NCBI RefSeq assembly: GCF_018917145.1
Contig: NZ_JAHLOD010000004.1
Coordinates: forward strand, 1-64,000
Source: Clostridium bornimense
GTDB lineage: Bacteria > Bacillota > Clostridia > Clostridiales > Clostridiaceae
Length of the DNA: 64,000 nucleotides
Reading direction: 5' to 3'
The first letter of the stretch is position 1; every line of letters starts with the position of its first letter. Below the pieces are notes generated by a model that was given only the letters and a program-made list of their open reading frames with translations, had not been told where the DNA came from and did not search any database. Below, piece after piece: positions 8,476 through 18,299 of the stretch. Made by a program: the position numbers and the translations under genes.

Positions 8476-9963
8476 TTACTCACCTAATTCTAAATATTTT
8501 TTTAGATTTTCTATTATTGTGCTCTTATCAATGATGTCATTATGAATAGCCTTTTTATTTCTTAATTCAAATAAGTTTTTGGGAATATCTACTGATGTAT
8601 ACTCATGAAGTTTATCCATCATTTCATCATCAGTAAGTCCTTCTTCAAATATTCCTAATCCCTTACAAACAGCTTCCGAGAACTTATAAGGACTTGCTGT
8701 AGAAGCTATTAATGTTTTTGTTTTATCTCCAGTTTCTTTTACATAATCTTCATACACCTTATAAGCTACTGCTGTATGTGTATCCATTAAATACTTGTTA
8801 TTTTCATACATTTCCTTAATGGTAGCTAGTGTTTCTTCATCATTACAGAAACCACCATAAAATCTCTTCATCTTCTCCATATGTTCTGGTTTCACTGAAT
8901 AGCGACCATCTTTTTGTAAAGATTCCATAGCTGATTCAACAAAACTTTCATCATTATCACTTATTTCATATAAATATCTTTCTAAGTTAGATGAAACTAG
9001 TATGTCCATTGATGGAGATACTGTTATATCCATATCTCTATTTCTATCATAAACTCCAGTATTAAAGAAATCAGTTAATACCTTATTTGTATTTGATGCA
9101 CAAATAAATTTATTAACAGGTAACCCTAGCTTTTCCCCATAATAAGCTGCTAATATATTACCAAAGTTTCCACATGGAACAACTATATTTACCTTATCTC
9201 CTAAAAATATTTCTCCTCTATTTACTAATTGTAAATAGCTATACACATAATAAACAATCTGTGGTACTAATCTACCAATATTTATAGAATTAGCTGAAGA
9301 AAATGCCTTATTATTTTTTGCCATCTCTTCTCTTAATTCTTTATTTACGAATATTTCCTTAACAGCCTTTTGTGCGTCATCAAAATTTCCATTTATGCCA
9401 TATACTTTTACATTGTTTCCTTCTTGAGACACCATTTGAAGTCTTTGAGTTTGTGATACCCCTTCACTTGGATAATATACAACTATCTTTATACCGTCTA
9501 CGTTACTAAATCCTTCTAATGCTGCTTTTCCTGTATCACCTGAAGTAGCTGTTAAAATAACAATTTCTTTATCACCAGAAATTTTCTTTGAACTTTCAAT
9601 CATTAAATGTGGTAGAACTGATAATGCCATATCCTTAAATGCACTAGTTGGTCCATGATACAATTCTATAAAGAATCCATCTCCACCTTTAACTACATCT
9701 ACTAGTTCCTTACGAGAAAATTTTCCATCATAACTATTATCAACAATATTTTTTATTTCTTCTTTTGAAAAATCTCCAAAAAATATTTCAAGTATCTTAC
9801 ACGCTACCTCTTTGTAAGAATAATTTTTCATTTCCTCTAAATCTAATTTTATATTAGGAAAATCAACTGGTACAAATAGACCACCATCATCACAAAGCCC
9901 TTTTACAACGGCTTCTTGTGAGTTAACTACCTCTGTATTTCCTCTAGTACTTTTATATAACAT
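8476..9963 (-). CDS. thrC: Threonine synthase
   Basis: A PLP enzyme that converts O-phosphohomoserine to threonine. 495 residues, the long (fungal/E. coli-like) class with an extended C-terminus. The PLP lysine is K110 in HGPTSAFKDMA, and the phosphate-binding TATSGDTGKAALEG follows near 140-155. It is the first gene of thrC-thrB-hom. A GGGGGGCT ribosome site lies before the ATG. No T-box leader is visible in the short (about 35 base) leader, so control, if any, must act at the promoter. Confidence 0.96.
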   Translation of the reverse strand: MLYKSTRGNTEVVNSQEAVVKGLCDDGGLFVPVDFPNIKLDLEEMKNYSYKEVACKILEIFFGDFSKEEIKNIVDNSYDGKFSRKELVDVVKGGDGFFIELYHGPTSAFKDMALSVLPHLMIESSKKISGDKEIVILTATSGDTGKAALEGFSNVDGIKIVVYYPSEGVSQTQRLQMVSQEGNNVKVYGINGNFDDAQKAVKEIFVNKELREEMAKNNKAFSSANSINIGRLVPQIVYYVYSYLQLVNRGEIFLGDKVNIVVPCGNFGNILAAYYGEKLGLPVNKFICASNTNKVLTDFFNTGVYDRNRDMDITVSPSMDILVSSNLERYLYEISDNDESFVESAMESLQKDGRYSVKPEHMEKMKRFYGGFCNDEETLATIKEMYENNKYLMDTHTAVAYKVYEDYVKETGDKTKTLIASTASPYKFSEAVCKGLGIFEEGLTDDEMMDKLHEYTSVDIPKNLFELRNKKAIHNDIIDKSTIIENLKKYLELGE

Positions 9964-9997
9964 AAATATAGCCCCCCGGTATTATTTTCTAATTACT

Positions 9998-10026
9998 ATG
10001 ATATAATGTTTTTCTAAACAAGTCAA
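9998..10026 (-). promoter_or_regulatory. Promoter of thrC-thrB-hom
   Basis: On the minus strand, TTGACT (10021-10026) and TATCAT (9998-10003) are separated by 17 bases and lie about 35 bases before the thrC start. A separate hairpin with AACTTTC/GAAAGTT arms (10081-10099) lies between this promoter and the divergent HNH gene; its role is not clear. Confidence 0.6.
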
Positions 10027-10154
10027 GTGTTTTTAAGTGACATACACTTATTGTCCTGTGTATATTTACAATTATACATCAACTTTCCAATTGAAAGTTA
10101 TAAAATATACTCATATAATTATATTAATATATTTTATCATGGGGGGTATTTTTA

Positions 10155-10550
10155 TTGAGTAAATGTGAAATTTGTGGTGCTAATGCCGATAAACATCATA
10201 TTATATTTAGAAGTGAAGGCGGACTAAACTTTCCCTTAAACTTTAAATTTCTTTGTAATAAACATCATCGTGGAAAATATGGTCCTCATAATGATAAACT
10301 TATAGATTTGAAATATAAATTAGAATTACAAAACAATCTTTATTTATTACTAACAAAGCAATATTATTCTATTGATGAAATATCAAAACTCATTAATATC
10401 AATCCTAGATTACTTAAAAAATTACTTGTTTCATTTAAAAATTATAAAGAAGGATATAAAAAAGAAGATATTATATATATTTTAATGGGTAAAAAATTTT
10501 ATTCTGAAGAAGATTCCTATTATTTTTTTCAAAGCTCCTTAGGATTATGA
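10155..10550 (+). CDS. Small HNH-type zinc-finger protein, function unknown
   Basis: 131 residues, translated from TTG at 10155 after a GGGGGG site. The N-terminal 45 residues look like an HNH module: C4 and C7 (CEIC), H14-H15 (KHHIIFRSEGG), N29, C34, H37-H38 (LCNKHHRG) and H45. The rest (50-131) is lysine-rich with an HTH-like segment (YSIDEISKLININPRLLKKLL). This could be a homing-type nuclease or a non-catalytic HNH DNA-binding protein. It is one of few plus-strand genes here, between thrC (divergent) and a convergent unknown gene, with no evident partner. Confidence 0.6.
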   Translation: MSKCEICGANADKHHIIFRSEGGLNFPLNFKFLCNKHHRGKYGPHNDKLIDLKYKLELQNNLYLLLTKQYYSIDEISKLININPRLLKKLLVSFKNYKEGYKKEDIIYILMGKKFYSEEDSYYFFQSSLGL

Positions 10551-10681
10551 ACTACAACTTGTAAATTAATAATATTTTATTTTAAATTAGGAAGAAACCG
10601 TACTTCTACTTTTTATTCTTACTTATTAATTCTTATTCTAAAAAAGTTACGACATATTATTTATTGTGAAACAACTCCATA

Positions 10682-10714
10682 ATAAATGCCACTAACAATG
10701 TAGTGGCATTTATT
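10682..10714. terminator. Bidirectional terminator between the HNH gene and the 10.8-kb unknown gene
   Basis: A hairpin ATAAATGCCACTA / TAGTGGCATTTAT with a 6-base loop lies between two convergent genes. AT-rich flanks are on both sides, although the T runs are short. Confidence 0.65.
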
Positions 10715-10760
10715 ATATATTTGTACTTTAAACTCTGATTAATAATGTTAAAAAGTTCTT

Positions 10761-11165
10761 CTATACACTTTTTACATTATAATGTATAAATTCATCTAGT
10801 AAGTCATCATTGTATTTATTAATATTGCATTTCTTATCCATCAATATAAATGTTCTATGAAATTTACCTTTCATAATATTGTCTACAATTTTTCTTTGAG
10901 ATCTTAAAGGTATCTTATAAAACTCTTTTATTAATATAATTTCCTCACCAGCATCTATATATCCATTTTCTAAAGCTCTTATATTAGAAAAATTTATTTC
11001 TAAATATTTAACTGTAGTATCTAAAAAATTAAAATTAGTTAAATCATAGTCCCAAACTATCTTCACAACGTTTACAGTACTTTCTTTAGATTGCTCTAGA
11101 TGTATCAAAAAATACTTCTCAAAATCTACTTTTTCCACCCCTTCACCTAGATAAATTCTACACAT
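10761..11165 (-). CDS. Protein of unknown function
   Basis: 134 residues, taken from the ATG at 11165 that follows GAGGTGAGG. It is soluble, rich in aromatic and charged residues, and has no signal peptide or membrane helix. The pattern of alternating hydrophobic strands and a late basic segment (PLRSQRKIVDNIMKGKFHRTF) is not one I recognise. It has a good ribosome site and its own space between convergent and divergent neighbours, so it is probably real. The divergent gene is greA. Confidence 0.5.
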   Translation of the reverse strand: MCRIYLGEGVEKVDFEKYFLIHLEQSKESTVNVVKIVWDYDLTNFNFLDTTVKYLEINFSNIRALENGYIDAGEEIILIKEFYKIPLRSQRKIVDNIMKGKFHRTFILMDKKCNINKYNDDLLDEFIHYNVKSV

Positions 11166-11269
11166 ATTCCTCACCTCGATATATATATTATAACTTAGTG
11201 TATTTTCATTTCAATACATTTTTCTAAATTTATAAAATTTTCTGACTATTTAATATTACGTAATTTTTT

Positions 11270-11278
11270 TGGTATAAT
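11270..11278 (+). promoter_or_regulatory. Extended -10 promoter of greA
   Basis: TATAAT at 11273-11278 is preceded by TGG, giving the extended -10 form TGnTATAAT. The -35 region (TTAATA) is poor, as expected for that promoter class. The greA ATG is 41 bases downstream with a GAGGTG site. Confidence 0.6.
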
Positions 11279-11319
11279 AATATATTAAGAGTAATATGAA
11301 AATAATTTAGAGGTGAACT

Positions 11320-11790
11320 ATGAATAACGAAGTTATATTAACTGAAGCTGGAAAGCAAAAATTAGAAGATGAATTAAATTTTCTTAAAAATACTAAAAGA
11401 GCAGAAATTAAAGAAGCATTAAAAGCTGCTAGAGCTCAAGGTGACCTTAGTGAAAATGCAGATTACTCTGCTGCAAAAGATGATCAATCTATAACTGAAA
11501 CTAGAATTCAAGAACTTGAAAGCATTTTAAAACGTGCTAGAGTTATAGAAGGCAGCGAAGATGAAAATATCTTTGATGTTAATAAAACAGCAAAAGTTAA
11601 ATTTTATGATTTAGACGAAGTGGAAGAAGTTACTTTAGTATCTTCTGTAGAAGCAGATACTATGAATATGAAGATTTCTATCGATTCTCCATTAGGTAAA
11701 GCATTATTTAAGTTACCAATCGGTAAAAAAATTACTGTTGCTTCTCCAGATGGCGATTACGATGTTGAAGTTTTAGAAATTTTAAAATAA
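11320..11790 (+). CDS. greA: Transcription elongation factor GreA
   Basis: Binds the RNA polymerase secondary channel and promotes cleavage of backtracked transcripts. 156 residues, the standard length. The N-terminal antiparallel coiled coil (1-75) carries the tip motif QGDLSENADYSAAKDDQ with the acidic residues that place Mg2+. The C-terminal FKBP-like domain has the conserved SPLGKALFKLPIGKKI stretch. It is a single-gene unit on the plus strand with its own promoter and terminator. Confidence 0.97.
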   Translation: MNNEVILTEAGKQKLEDELNFLKNTKRAEIKEALKAARAQGDLSENADYSAAKDDQSITETRIQELESILKRARVIEGSEDENIFDVNKTAKVKFYDLDEVEEVTLVSSVEADTMNMKISIDSPLGKALFKLPIGKKITVASPDGDYDVEVLEILK

Positions 11791-11815
11791 TTATATATAC
11801 ATATAATTATATTAA

Positions 11816-11854
11816 AAAAGCTGTTACACAAAACTAAGTGTATCAGCTTTTTTT
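11816..11854 (+). terminator. Intrinsic terminator of greA
   Basis: The hairpin AAAGCTGTTACAC / GTGTATCAGCTTT, with one internal mismatch, is followed by a T7 run 26-64 bases after the greA stop codon. Confidence 0.92.
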
Positions 11855-11896
11855 ATCAATGCACAAGTATCATTTTATTTCTTAGAAAATTAGCAT

Positions 11897-11940
11897 TGTC
11901 TTCATATCAAAAAGGAACTATCGCACCAAATTCTCATTTA
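11897..11940 (-). repeat. Second dispersed repeat module (CGATAGTT type), isolated copy
   Basis: Read on the minus strand this holds ATAAATGAGAATTT followed by GCGATAGTTCCTTTTT. The same module occurs within copy C (14567-14607) and copy F (31038-31078), where the first part is a short hairpin (AACAAAT/ATTTGTT). Here it stands alone between the greA terminator and a small membrane protein gene. Confidence 0.6.
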
Positions 11941-11985
11941 TCAATACGACACTTCCTTCTTCTTATAACTAATATTTAATTTATA

Positions 11986-12213
11986 CTAAATTGGATATCT
12001 ATGTAATGTTAAATCTGATATTTCTCTTTTTAATGATCTTGTCTGTACATAAGAAGTAAATAACACTATAATAGCTGGAATAAATATAATAGCAAATAAT
12101 TTATCAATAAAAATCATTAAAATTAAACTTATTAATTCTACTCCTAATGTTACATATAATATATTTTTATTAATCTTTAACTTTCGTTTCATTTCCCAAG
12201 TATTAATCATCAT
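11986..12213 (-). CDS. Small membrane protein, unknown function
   Basis: 75 residues with two predicted membrane helices (about 19-36 and 38-54) between a basic N-terminus and a basic C-terminal tail (QTRSLKREISDLTLHRY). It starts at one of two adjacent ATG codons after a GTAGGAG site. No family is recognised. It sits alone upstream of greA in the opposite direction. Confidence 0.55.
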   Translation of the reverse strand: MMINTWEMKRKLKINKNILYVTLGVELISLILMIFIDKLFAIIFIPAIIVLFTSYVQTRSLKREISDLTLHRYPI

Positions 12214-12320
12214 GATTTTTCTCCTACTTTCCGTTTCATCTTGACACTATAATATAATATTTTCCGATATATTTCTACATATATTTCCTAAAAGTGCATT
12301 TTTACTTCTTAAGTGTAATT

Positions 12321-13583
12321 TTATACATGATTTTTTATTTTAGCTAAATAATTTTTAATACTATTTTCAAATTTATTATCCCCGGCAATATAAAATTCTT
12401 CATTTAAATAATTTGAAGGCAAATATAGCTGTTTAACATAATTATTTTTATAATCATGAGGATATTTATATCCTATACCATTACCAAGTTTACTAGCTCC
12501 TGAATAATGACTATCTTTTAAATGACTAGGTATCTCACCTATATCCTTTTTTTCTAATAAACTCATAGCCTTATCAATGGCAACACATGAAGAATTAGAC
12601 TTTGGAGATGTTGCTAATAAAAGTGTAGCCTCTGCAAGTGGTATCTTCGCTTCTGGCAAACCTATCATTAATGCAGAATCAACACAAGCTTTTACTATAG
12701 AAATTGCTGCCGGATAAGCTAAACCAATATCTTCACTTGCAATAACTAATAATCTTCTGCATATAGATTGTAAATCTCCACCCTTTAATAGCATTGCTAA
12801 ATATAATATTGCTGCATTTTCATCACTTCCTCTTATCGACTTCTGAAATGCACTAAGTAAATCGTAATGATTATCGCCATCTTTATCAAAGGAAATTATC
12901 TTTTTCCCTGTGATTTTCTCAACAAACTCTTTACTTATTTCTATTTTTTCTCCATTATTCAAAGAATATACTAAAAATTCAAGAGTATTTAATGCATTTC
13001 TCATATCTCCATTACATCTATAAGCTATATCCTTTAAAACTTCATTGGAAGCTACTATTTCCAGATCCAATTGTTTTTCTAAATAATCTATTCCTCTTTT
13101 TAACCCTTCCTTTATATCATCAAAGTTCAAAGGCTTAAATTGAAAGATAACGCATCTTGATAACAATGCTTTGAATATTGAAAAATAGGGATTTTCCGTT
13201 GTTGATGCAATTAATGTTACATCACCACTTTCCAATACCTCTAAAAGGCTTTGTTGAGCCCTCTTATTAAATAAATGAATCTCATCAATATATAACAAAA
13301 TCCCCTTAGTTCCCATGAGAGTACTTCTAGCATTTATAGCTTCCTTTACATCTTTAAGTGTATCTGTTGCCCCATTGACTTTATATAATGTTTTATTAGT
13401 CATTTCAGATATTATATTTGCTACAGTTGTTTTACCACAACCACAAGGACCATAAAATATCATATTTTGAATAAATCCTTTGTTAATAGCTCTACTTAAT
13501 GATCCATTTTCACCAAATAAATGTTTTTGCCCTAAAACATCTTCTAACCTCTTAGGTCTAAGTTTACTAGCCAAAGGCTCCAT
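12321..13583 (-). CDS. rarA: Replication-associated recombination protein A (RarA/MgsA)
   Basis: A AAA+ clamp-loader-like ATPase that acts at stalled replication forks. About 420 residues. Walker A is FYGPCGCGKTT (about 43-53), Walker B is LLYIDEIHLF, and sensor 1 is ASTTENPYF. The C-terminal tetramerisation region carries the family's LAEATLLLATSPKSNS and the HLKDSHYSGASKLGNG stretch. I took the ATG at 13583 because relatives begin with this M-x-P-L-A; an ATG five codons upstream is possible, and both have weak ribosome sites. Confidence 0.94.
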   Translation of the reverse strand: MEPLASKLRPKRLEDVLGQKHLFGENGSLSRAINKGFIQNMIFYGPCGCGKTTVANIISEMTNKTLYKVNGATDTLKDVKEAINARSTLMGTKGILLYIDEIHLFNKRAQQSLLEVLESGDVTLIASTTENPYFSIFKALLSRCVIFQFKPLNFDDIKEGLKRGIDYLEKQLDLEIVASNEVLKDIAYRCNGDMRNALNTLEFLVYSLNNGEKIEISKEFVEKITGKKIISFDKDGDNHYDLLSAFQKSIRGSDENAAILYLAMLLKGGDLQSICRRLLVIASEDIGLAYPAAISIVKACVDSALMIGLPEAKIPLAEATLLLATSPKSNSSCVAIDKAMSLLEKKDIGEIPSHLKDSHYSGASKLGNGIGYKYPHDYKNNYVKQLYLPSNYLNEEFYIAGDNKFENSIKNYLAKIKNHV

Positions 13584-13640
13584 TAAAATCACATCCATAT
13601 ACTTAATTCTATTACTGTAATTGTAACAAATAATATTTTA

Positions 13641-13711
13641 ATTCACAATTCACAATTAAGGTGGCTTTTCCTTCAGAAAAGCATTATAGTCCCGAGGAGA
13701 TCCTATATGAT
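13641..13711 (+). repeat. Dispersed structured repeat, fragment J (left end only)
   Basis: Two TTCACAATT units, then the left-end hairpin in the form GCTTTTC-cttca-GAAAAGC, then ATTATAGTCC. The stem differs from the ATTTTCCC/GGGAAAAT form of copies D and G at the outer pairs, yet is fully paired. The core and right end are missing. It lies between rarA and the terminator of the next operon. Confidence 0.65.
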
Positions 13712-13723
13712 TTTCTAATAATA

Positions 13724-13760
13724 TAAAAGCACTAAGAAACTCTCGTTTCCTAGTGCTTTA
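13724..13760 (-). terminator. Terminator of the Bax-inhibitor-like gene
   Basis: A hairpin with arms AAAGCACTAAGAAAC and GTTTCCTAGTGCTTT (one mismatch) lies 11 bases after the stop codon and is flanked by an A/T run. Confidence 0.88.
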
Positions 13761-13771
13761 TCCTCTAAATA

Positions 13772-14452
13772 TTAGTCATCTCTATTCATATAACCAAATA
13801 TTCTAAGTAAGTATAAGAATATGTTTATAAAATCTAAATAAAGTTGTAATGCTCCATATATTGCCACATTATGATTTTGACCAAATATTCTTTGATGCTC
13901 TTTAAGTCTTTGCATATCATATGCTGTAAGTCCTGCAAAAAGAACGACACCTACAGCTGAAACAGCTAAATTTAGAAAAGTACTTCTTACAAATATATTT
14001 ATCAACCCTGCTATCATTAATCCTATTAAAGCCATGAATGCTATATTAGAATATTTTGATAAATCCATTCTTGTGGTATAACCTACTACCGCAAAAACAC
14101 CAAACATTGCAGCTGCTGTTATAAAAGCAGAAGTTATAGTTCCTTGTGAATATACCATAAATATACCTGATAGTGATACTCCATTAATAGCCGAATAAAC
14201 TATAAATAAAGCTGTGGCAGTTACTGGTGATATCTTATCTAGCATACCAACTAATATCATAACTAATCCCACTTCAAGAATTAATATTACAAAAGGATTA
14301 ACTCTATAAAAAATAGTTGGATTGGTACCTACATAAAGAGCACTAATAGCAGATATTAAAAGTGCTATACCCATCCATGAAAATACCTTGGCTATGTATT
14401 TATTCTGTTCTCTTATAGAATCATAAGCAACATTACCATTCATATTATTCAC
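13772..14452 (-). CDS. Bax inhibitor-1 / YccA-family membrane protein
   Basis: 226 residues with seven predicted membrane helices from about 25 to 220, the layout of the bacterial BI-1 (UPF0005) family. Characteristic stretches are the conserved VAFTAAAMFGVFA-like segment (here FITAAAMFGVFAVVG), the QLYLDFINIFLYLLRIFG end, and the AYDMQRLKEH loop. Some relatives act as pH-sensitive calcium leak channels or FtsH modulators; the role here is unknown. It is a single-gene transcription unit with its own terminator. Confidence 0.88.
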   Translation of the reverse strand: MNNMNGNVAYDSIREQNKYIAKVFSWMGIALLISAISALYVGTNPTIFYRVNPFVILILEVGLVMILVGMLDKISPVTATALFIVYSAINGVSLSGIFMVYSQGTITSAFITAAAMFGVFAVVGYTTRMDLSKYSNIAFMALIGLMIAGLINIFVRSTFLNLAVSAVGVVLFAGLTAYDMQRLKEHQRIFGQNHNVAIYGALQLYLDFINIFLYLLRIFGYMNRDD

Positions 14453-14534
14453 CTCAATATAATTTTATTACTATATATTATATACTAAATATTATTTTAA
14501 TAGTATTAAATTTAAATTGTTTTAAATTAATTTA

Positions 14535-14910
14535 CAACTATCGGTGCACAGTTTGGGATATAGCTGTCATTTAACAAATGAGAATTTGTGAGCGATAGTT
14601 CCTTTATTATGGCACAGGTTAGAAGGCACAGGGCACAAGTAAGGTTAATTTTCCCCTACTGGGAAAATATTATAAGTCCTGCGGACGGCAATGTGTTTTC
14701 ATATTTACTATAAATCCAAAAATTTAAATCCAAGCTTCATGAAAGTGCTACTTTCATGAACCCCTATAATGACTTTTTTATTAAACATAACTAATTAAAA
14801 AAACTAGTATACTCCATACCTTCAACTTAAACACTTACAATCCAAGAAATTCCGCAGAAATTTCTTCCTTTCCTGTGCCTTGTGCCTTGTGCCCTGACAG
14901 TTGTGCCCTA
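14535..14910 (+). repeat. Dispersed structured repeat, copy C
   Basis: From the left: a GTGCACAG unit, the CGATAGTT module (14567-14607), GGCACAGG units, the hairpin TTTTCCC-ctact-GGGAAAA, and AGTCCTGCGGACGG. Then come the core hairpin ATGAAAGT-gct-ACTTTCAT (14738-14757), the third hairpin (GAAATT/AATTTC) and right-end CTGTGCCTTGTGCC units, which are complementary to the left-end GGCACAGG units. It lies between the Bax-inhibitor-like gene and pflA. Confidence 0.8.
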
Positions 14911-14961
14911 ATAATAAAAAGGTGCCCCAAGATAACTCCTGCCATCCTGTTGCACTTTCTA

Positions 14962-15675
14962 CTAATAATATTTATAAAAAAAGTCACTATAGATTTTAGC
15001 ATCTTCTTTATTCATAGGTTCAACACCTTCTAGTGGGTATGGAATATTTAATCCTTCATATTTAGAAACTCCTAATACATGATAAGGAAGAACTTCTAAC
15101 TTAGTAAAGTTTTTTACATTATTCTTAACATAATCAGCTAAACCTTTCATATATTCTTCACTATCATTAAAGCCTGGAACTATTACTTGTCTTATCCACA
15201 CTTTAACATCGGTTTTATTTAAAGCTTCCAAAAAAACATTAAATTCGTCCAATTCTCTTCTAGTTATCTCTTTATATCCACCTTTTTCATAATGCTTAAT
15301 ATCTAATAAAACTAAATCTGTATATTTTAAAATTTCTTCATAATTTCCAACGCCAACACCTGAAGTATCTAAACATGTATTAATTCCAATTTCCTTACAA
15401 CCTTTGAACAATTCAATTAGAAATAAAGGTTGAAGAAGGGGCTCACCTCCTGAACAGGTGACGCCCCCTCCACTTTTATCATAATAGGTCTTAAACCTAC
15501 TTAACTTAGCAACAAGTTCTGAAACTTCTGTCTCTGTTCCTCCATCAAGTGTCCATGTATCTGGATTGTGACAAAACTTACATCTAAGGTTACAACCTTG
15601 AAAAAATACCACTGATCTAATACCTGGACCATCGACAAGACCCATAGACTCGAAAGAATGTATTCTACCCTTCAT
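14962..15675 (-). CDS. pflA: Pyruvate formate-lyase activating enzyme
   Basis: A radical SAM enzyme that puts the glycyl radical on PflB. 237 residues. The cluster cysteines are C28, C32 and C35 in GCNLRCKFCHNPD, the PFL-AE form of CX3CX2C. SAM-binding elements include GGGVTCSGGEPLLQ and LDTSG. It starts 3 bases after pflB, so the pair forms one operon. A distinct terminator is not clear; a weak GC-rich inverted repeat lies between its stop and copy C. Confidence 0.97.
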   Translation of the reverse strand: MKGRIHSFESMGLVDGPGIRSVVFFQGCNLRCKFCHNPDTWTLDGGTETEVSELVAKLSRFKTYYDKSGGGVTCSGGEPLLQPLFLIELFKGCKEIGINTCLDTSGVGVGNYEEILKYTDLVLLDIKHYEKGGYKEITRRELDEFNVFLEALNKTDVKVWIRQVIVPGFNDSEEYMKGLADYVKNNVKNFTKLEVLPYHVLGVSKYEGLNIPYPLEGVEPMNKEDAKIYSDFFYKYY

Positions 15676-15678
15676 TAA

Positions 15679-17910
15679 TTACATCTTTTCGTGGAATGTT
15701 CTCTTAATTACTTCTAATTGTTGTTCTCTTGTAAGTCTTGTAAAGTTAACAGCATATCCTGATACTCTGATTGTAAGTGTTGGGTATTTATCTGGATTTT
15801 CCATAGCATCTAATAATGTTTCTCTATTTAATACATTAACATTTAAGTGGAATGCAGCTTGTGCAAAATATCCATCTAACATATTAACCAAGTTATTAAC
15901 TTGAGTTTCTTTATCAGCTCCTAAAGCAGTTGGAACTATTGAGAATGTATTAGAAATACCATCTTGGCAATGAGTTCTATATGGAATCTTAGCAACTGAA
16001 TTTAATGATGCTAATGCTCCATTTACATCTCTACCATGCATTGGGTTAGCTCCTGGTGCTAATGGTTCTCCTGCTTTTCTTCCATCTGGTGTATTACCAG
16101 TTTTCTTACCATAAACTATATTTGAAGTTATAGTTAATGCTGATAATGTATGTTCTGCATTCTTGTAAGCTGGAGTCTTCTTTAATTCTGCTGAGAAGTA
16201 TTTAACTAATTCTACAGCTAAATCATCAACTCTATCATCATCATTTCCGTATTTAGGGAAATCTCCTTCAACCTTAAAATCTACAGCTAATCCATTTTCA
16301 TCTCTTATTGGAGTAACTTTAGCATATTTTATTGCACTTAGCGAGTCAGCAGCTACTGATAATCCTGCAATACCAAATGCCATGAAGTGTTTAACATCTG
16401 TATCATGAAGTGCCATTTGTCCAGCTTCATAAGCATATTTATCATGCATATAGTGGATTGTATTCATTGTATTAACATATAATCTTGCAACTTCAGATAA
16501 AGCTTTTTTGTATTTTGGTAAAACTTCATCATAGTTTAATACATCGCCAGTTATTGGTTCTAATCCCTTAAGTACTTGAGTCTTCTTCTTTTCATCTACA
16601 CCACCATTGATAGCGTATAATAATGTCTTAGCAACATTAGCTCTTGCACCAAAGAATTGCATTCTCTTACCAACTTCCATAGCAGATACACAACAAGCTA
16701 TTGCATAATCATCACCATATATTGGTCTCATAACGTCATCATTTTCATATTGGATTGCATCTGTTTCTATTGACATTTTAGCACAATATTTCTTAAATGA
16801 TTCTGGAAGGTTTTCACTCCATAAAATTGTCATATTTGGTTCTGGTGCTGGATTTAAGTTAGTTAATGTGTGTAAGAATCTGAATGAAGTCTTACTTACT
16901 AATGATTGTCCACTGATAGTAGTACCACCAATTGATTCTGTAACCCAAGCTGGATCTCCTGAGAATAATTCATTATATTCTGGAGTTCTTAAATGTCTAA
17001 CAAGTCTTAATTTAATAACTAATTGGTCAATTATTTCTTGTGCTTGTTCCTCTGTTAATATTCCCTTAGCCATATCTCTTTCAATATAGATATCAAGGAA
17101 TGTAGTATTTCTTCCTATTGAAGTAGCAGCACCATTGTTTTCCTTAACCCCAGCTAAATATCCTAAATATAAGAATTGAGCTGCTTCTCTAGCATTTGAT
17201 GCTGGCTTAGAAATATCTATACCATAGCTTGCTGCCATAGCTTTCATTTCATTTAATGCTTTAATTTGCATTCTGATTTGTTCTCTTATTTGAATTACAT
17301 CTTCTGAAGCATCTAAATTTTCTTTTTCAGCAAAATCTGCTTTCTTCATTTCGATTAAGTAATCTATACCATAAAGAGCTATTCTTCTGTAATCACCTAT
17401 GATTCTTCCTCTTCCATAAGCATCTGGAAGACCAGTTAATAAACCAGCATGTCTAGCTGCTCTCATATCTGAAGTATATGCATCGAATACCCCTTCATTA
17501 TGGCTCTTTCTGAATGCTTTAAAATATTTTTGAACTTCTGGATTCCAAGTATATCCATATTCCTCAAGTTCTTGTTCTACCATTCTTACTCCACCAAATG
17601 GATTAATGATTCTCTTTAATGGAGCATCTGTTTGTAATCCAACGATTACTTCATTTTCTTTATCTATATAACCAGGTTCAAAATTATTAATTCCTGAAAC
17701 CCTATCTGTTTCTACATCGATAATACCTTTCTTGATTTCTTCAATTATTAAAGCTTCTGCTTTATCCCAAACCTTAGAAGTCTTTTCAGAAATAGGTGCT
17801 AAGAAAGATTCATCTCCGTTATATTGAGTATAGTTTTTAACTATGAAGTCTCTAACATCGATATCTTCGCACCAATGTCCCATTTTAAATCCATCCCATT
17901 GACTAAACAT
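15679..17910 (-). CDS. pflB: Formate C-acetyltransferase (pyruvate formate-lyase)
   Basis: Converts pyruvate and CoA to acetyl-CoA and formate without oxygen; also supplies formate for one-carbon metabolism. 743 residues. The adjacent catalytic cysteines are C406-C407 ([11 protein letters not shown]), and the radical glycine is G718 in [12 protein letters not shown], with the normal distance to the C-terminus. GGGG-rich AGGGGGAAC ribosome site. pflA follows at once. The long AT-rich leader upstream suggests regulated expression, but no operator is convincing. Confidence 0.98.
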   Translation of the reverse strand: MFSQWDGFKMGHWCEDIDVRDFIVKNYTQYNGDESFLAPISEKTSKVWDKAEALIIEEIKKGIIDVETDRVSGINNFEPGYIDKENEVIVGLQTDAPLKRIINPFGGVRMVEQELEEYGYTWNPEVQKYFKAFRKSHNEGVFDAYTSDMRAARHAGLLTGLPDAYGRGRIIGDYRRIALYGIDYLIEMKKADFAEKENLDASEDVIQIREQIRMQIKALNEMKAMAASYGIDISKPASNAREAAQFLYLGYLAGVKENNGAATSIGRNTTFLDIYIERDMAKGILTEEQAQEIIDQLVIKLRLVRHLRTPEYNELFSGDPAWVTESIGGTTISGQSLVSKTSFRFLHTLTNLNPAPEPNMTILWSENLPESFKKYCAKMSIETDAIQYENDDVMRPIYGDDYAIACCVSAMEVGKRMQFFGARANVAKTLLYAINGGVDEKKKTQVLKGLEPITGDVLNYDEVLPKYKKALSEVARLYVNTMNTIHYMHDKYAYEAGQMALHDTDVKHFMAFGIAGLSVAADSLSAIKYAKVTPIRDENGLAVDFKVEGDFPKYGNDDDRVDDLAVELVKYFSAELKKTPAYKNAEHTLSALTITSNIVYGKKTGNTPDGRKAGEPLAPGANPMHGRDVNGALASLNSVAKIPYRTHCQDGISNTFSIVPTALGADKETQVNNLVNMLDGYFAQAAFHLNVNVLNRETLLDAMENPDKYPTLTIRVSGYAVNFTRLTREQQLEVIKRTFHEKM

Positions 17911-18299
17911 TAATAAAGTTCCCCCTTTAAATTTTTAAAAAATTTTATTCCATGAACACTTTTACAACAAAAACATATGCCATATCCCTGTTCATTTAAC
18001 ACAAGTTTCCCAGTCAAACCTGACCTTGTTATTATTTTAACACAATTATTTTCCTTTTTAAATAGTTTTATACAACTTTTCATATTTCTTTTTTGTAAAC
18101 AATTACGAATACATTTTTGTATATTTCTGTAATTTATTTATCTATATTTTAGGAAAACTTCGCTGTGTATTTTCCATAAAAAACAAGTGATTTCCCCTTG
18201 TTACTTGCATTATTTTCCTTTTTATCATTTATTAAACAGAATTATCTGAACATTAACAAAGATTTAACAAAGTGTAATCGATATAAATCATTATTTGCA
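17911..18299. other. AT-rich leader upstream of pflB without genes
   Basis: No gene is seen here. A possible pflB promoter on the minus strand is TTTAAA (18057-18062) with TAAAAT (18034-18039) at 17-base spacing, which is weak. A small hairpin AACAAG / CTTGTT (18182-18202), followed on the minus strand by T's, could be a weak terminator for transcription arriving from yhaM. Two TTAACAA heptamers (18253-18270) are direct, not inverted, repeats. Confidence 0.4.

Noticed and set aside
9964-10154. T-box or other amino-acid riboswitch before thrC
   Set aside because: The leader is only about 35 bases from the best promoter, with no T-box sequence and no terminator/antiterminator pair.
18253-18270. 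Possible Rex (redox) operator before pflB
   Set aside because: The two TTAACAA heptamers are direct repeats. A Rex site needs an inverted TTGTTAA/TTAACAA pair.
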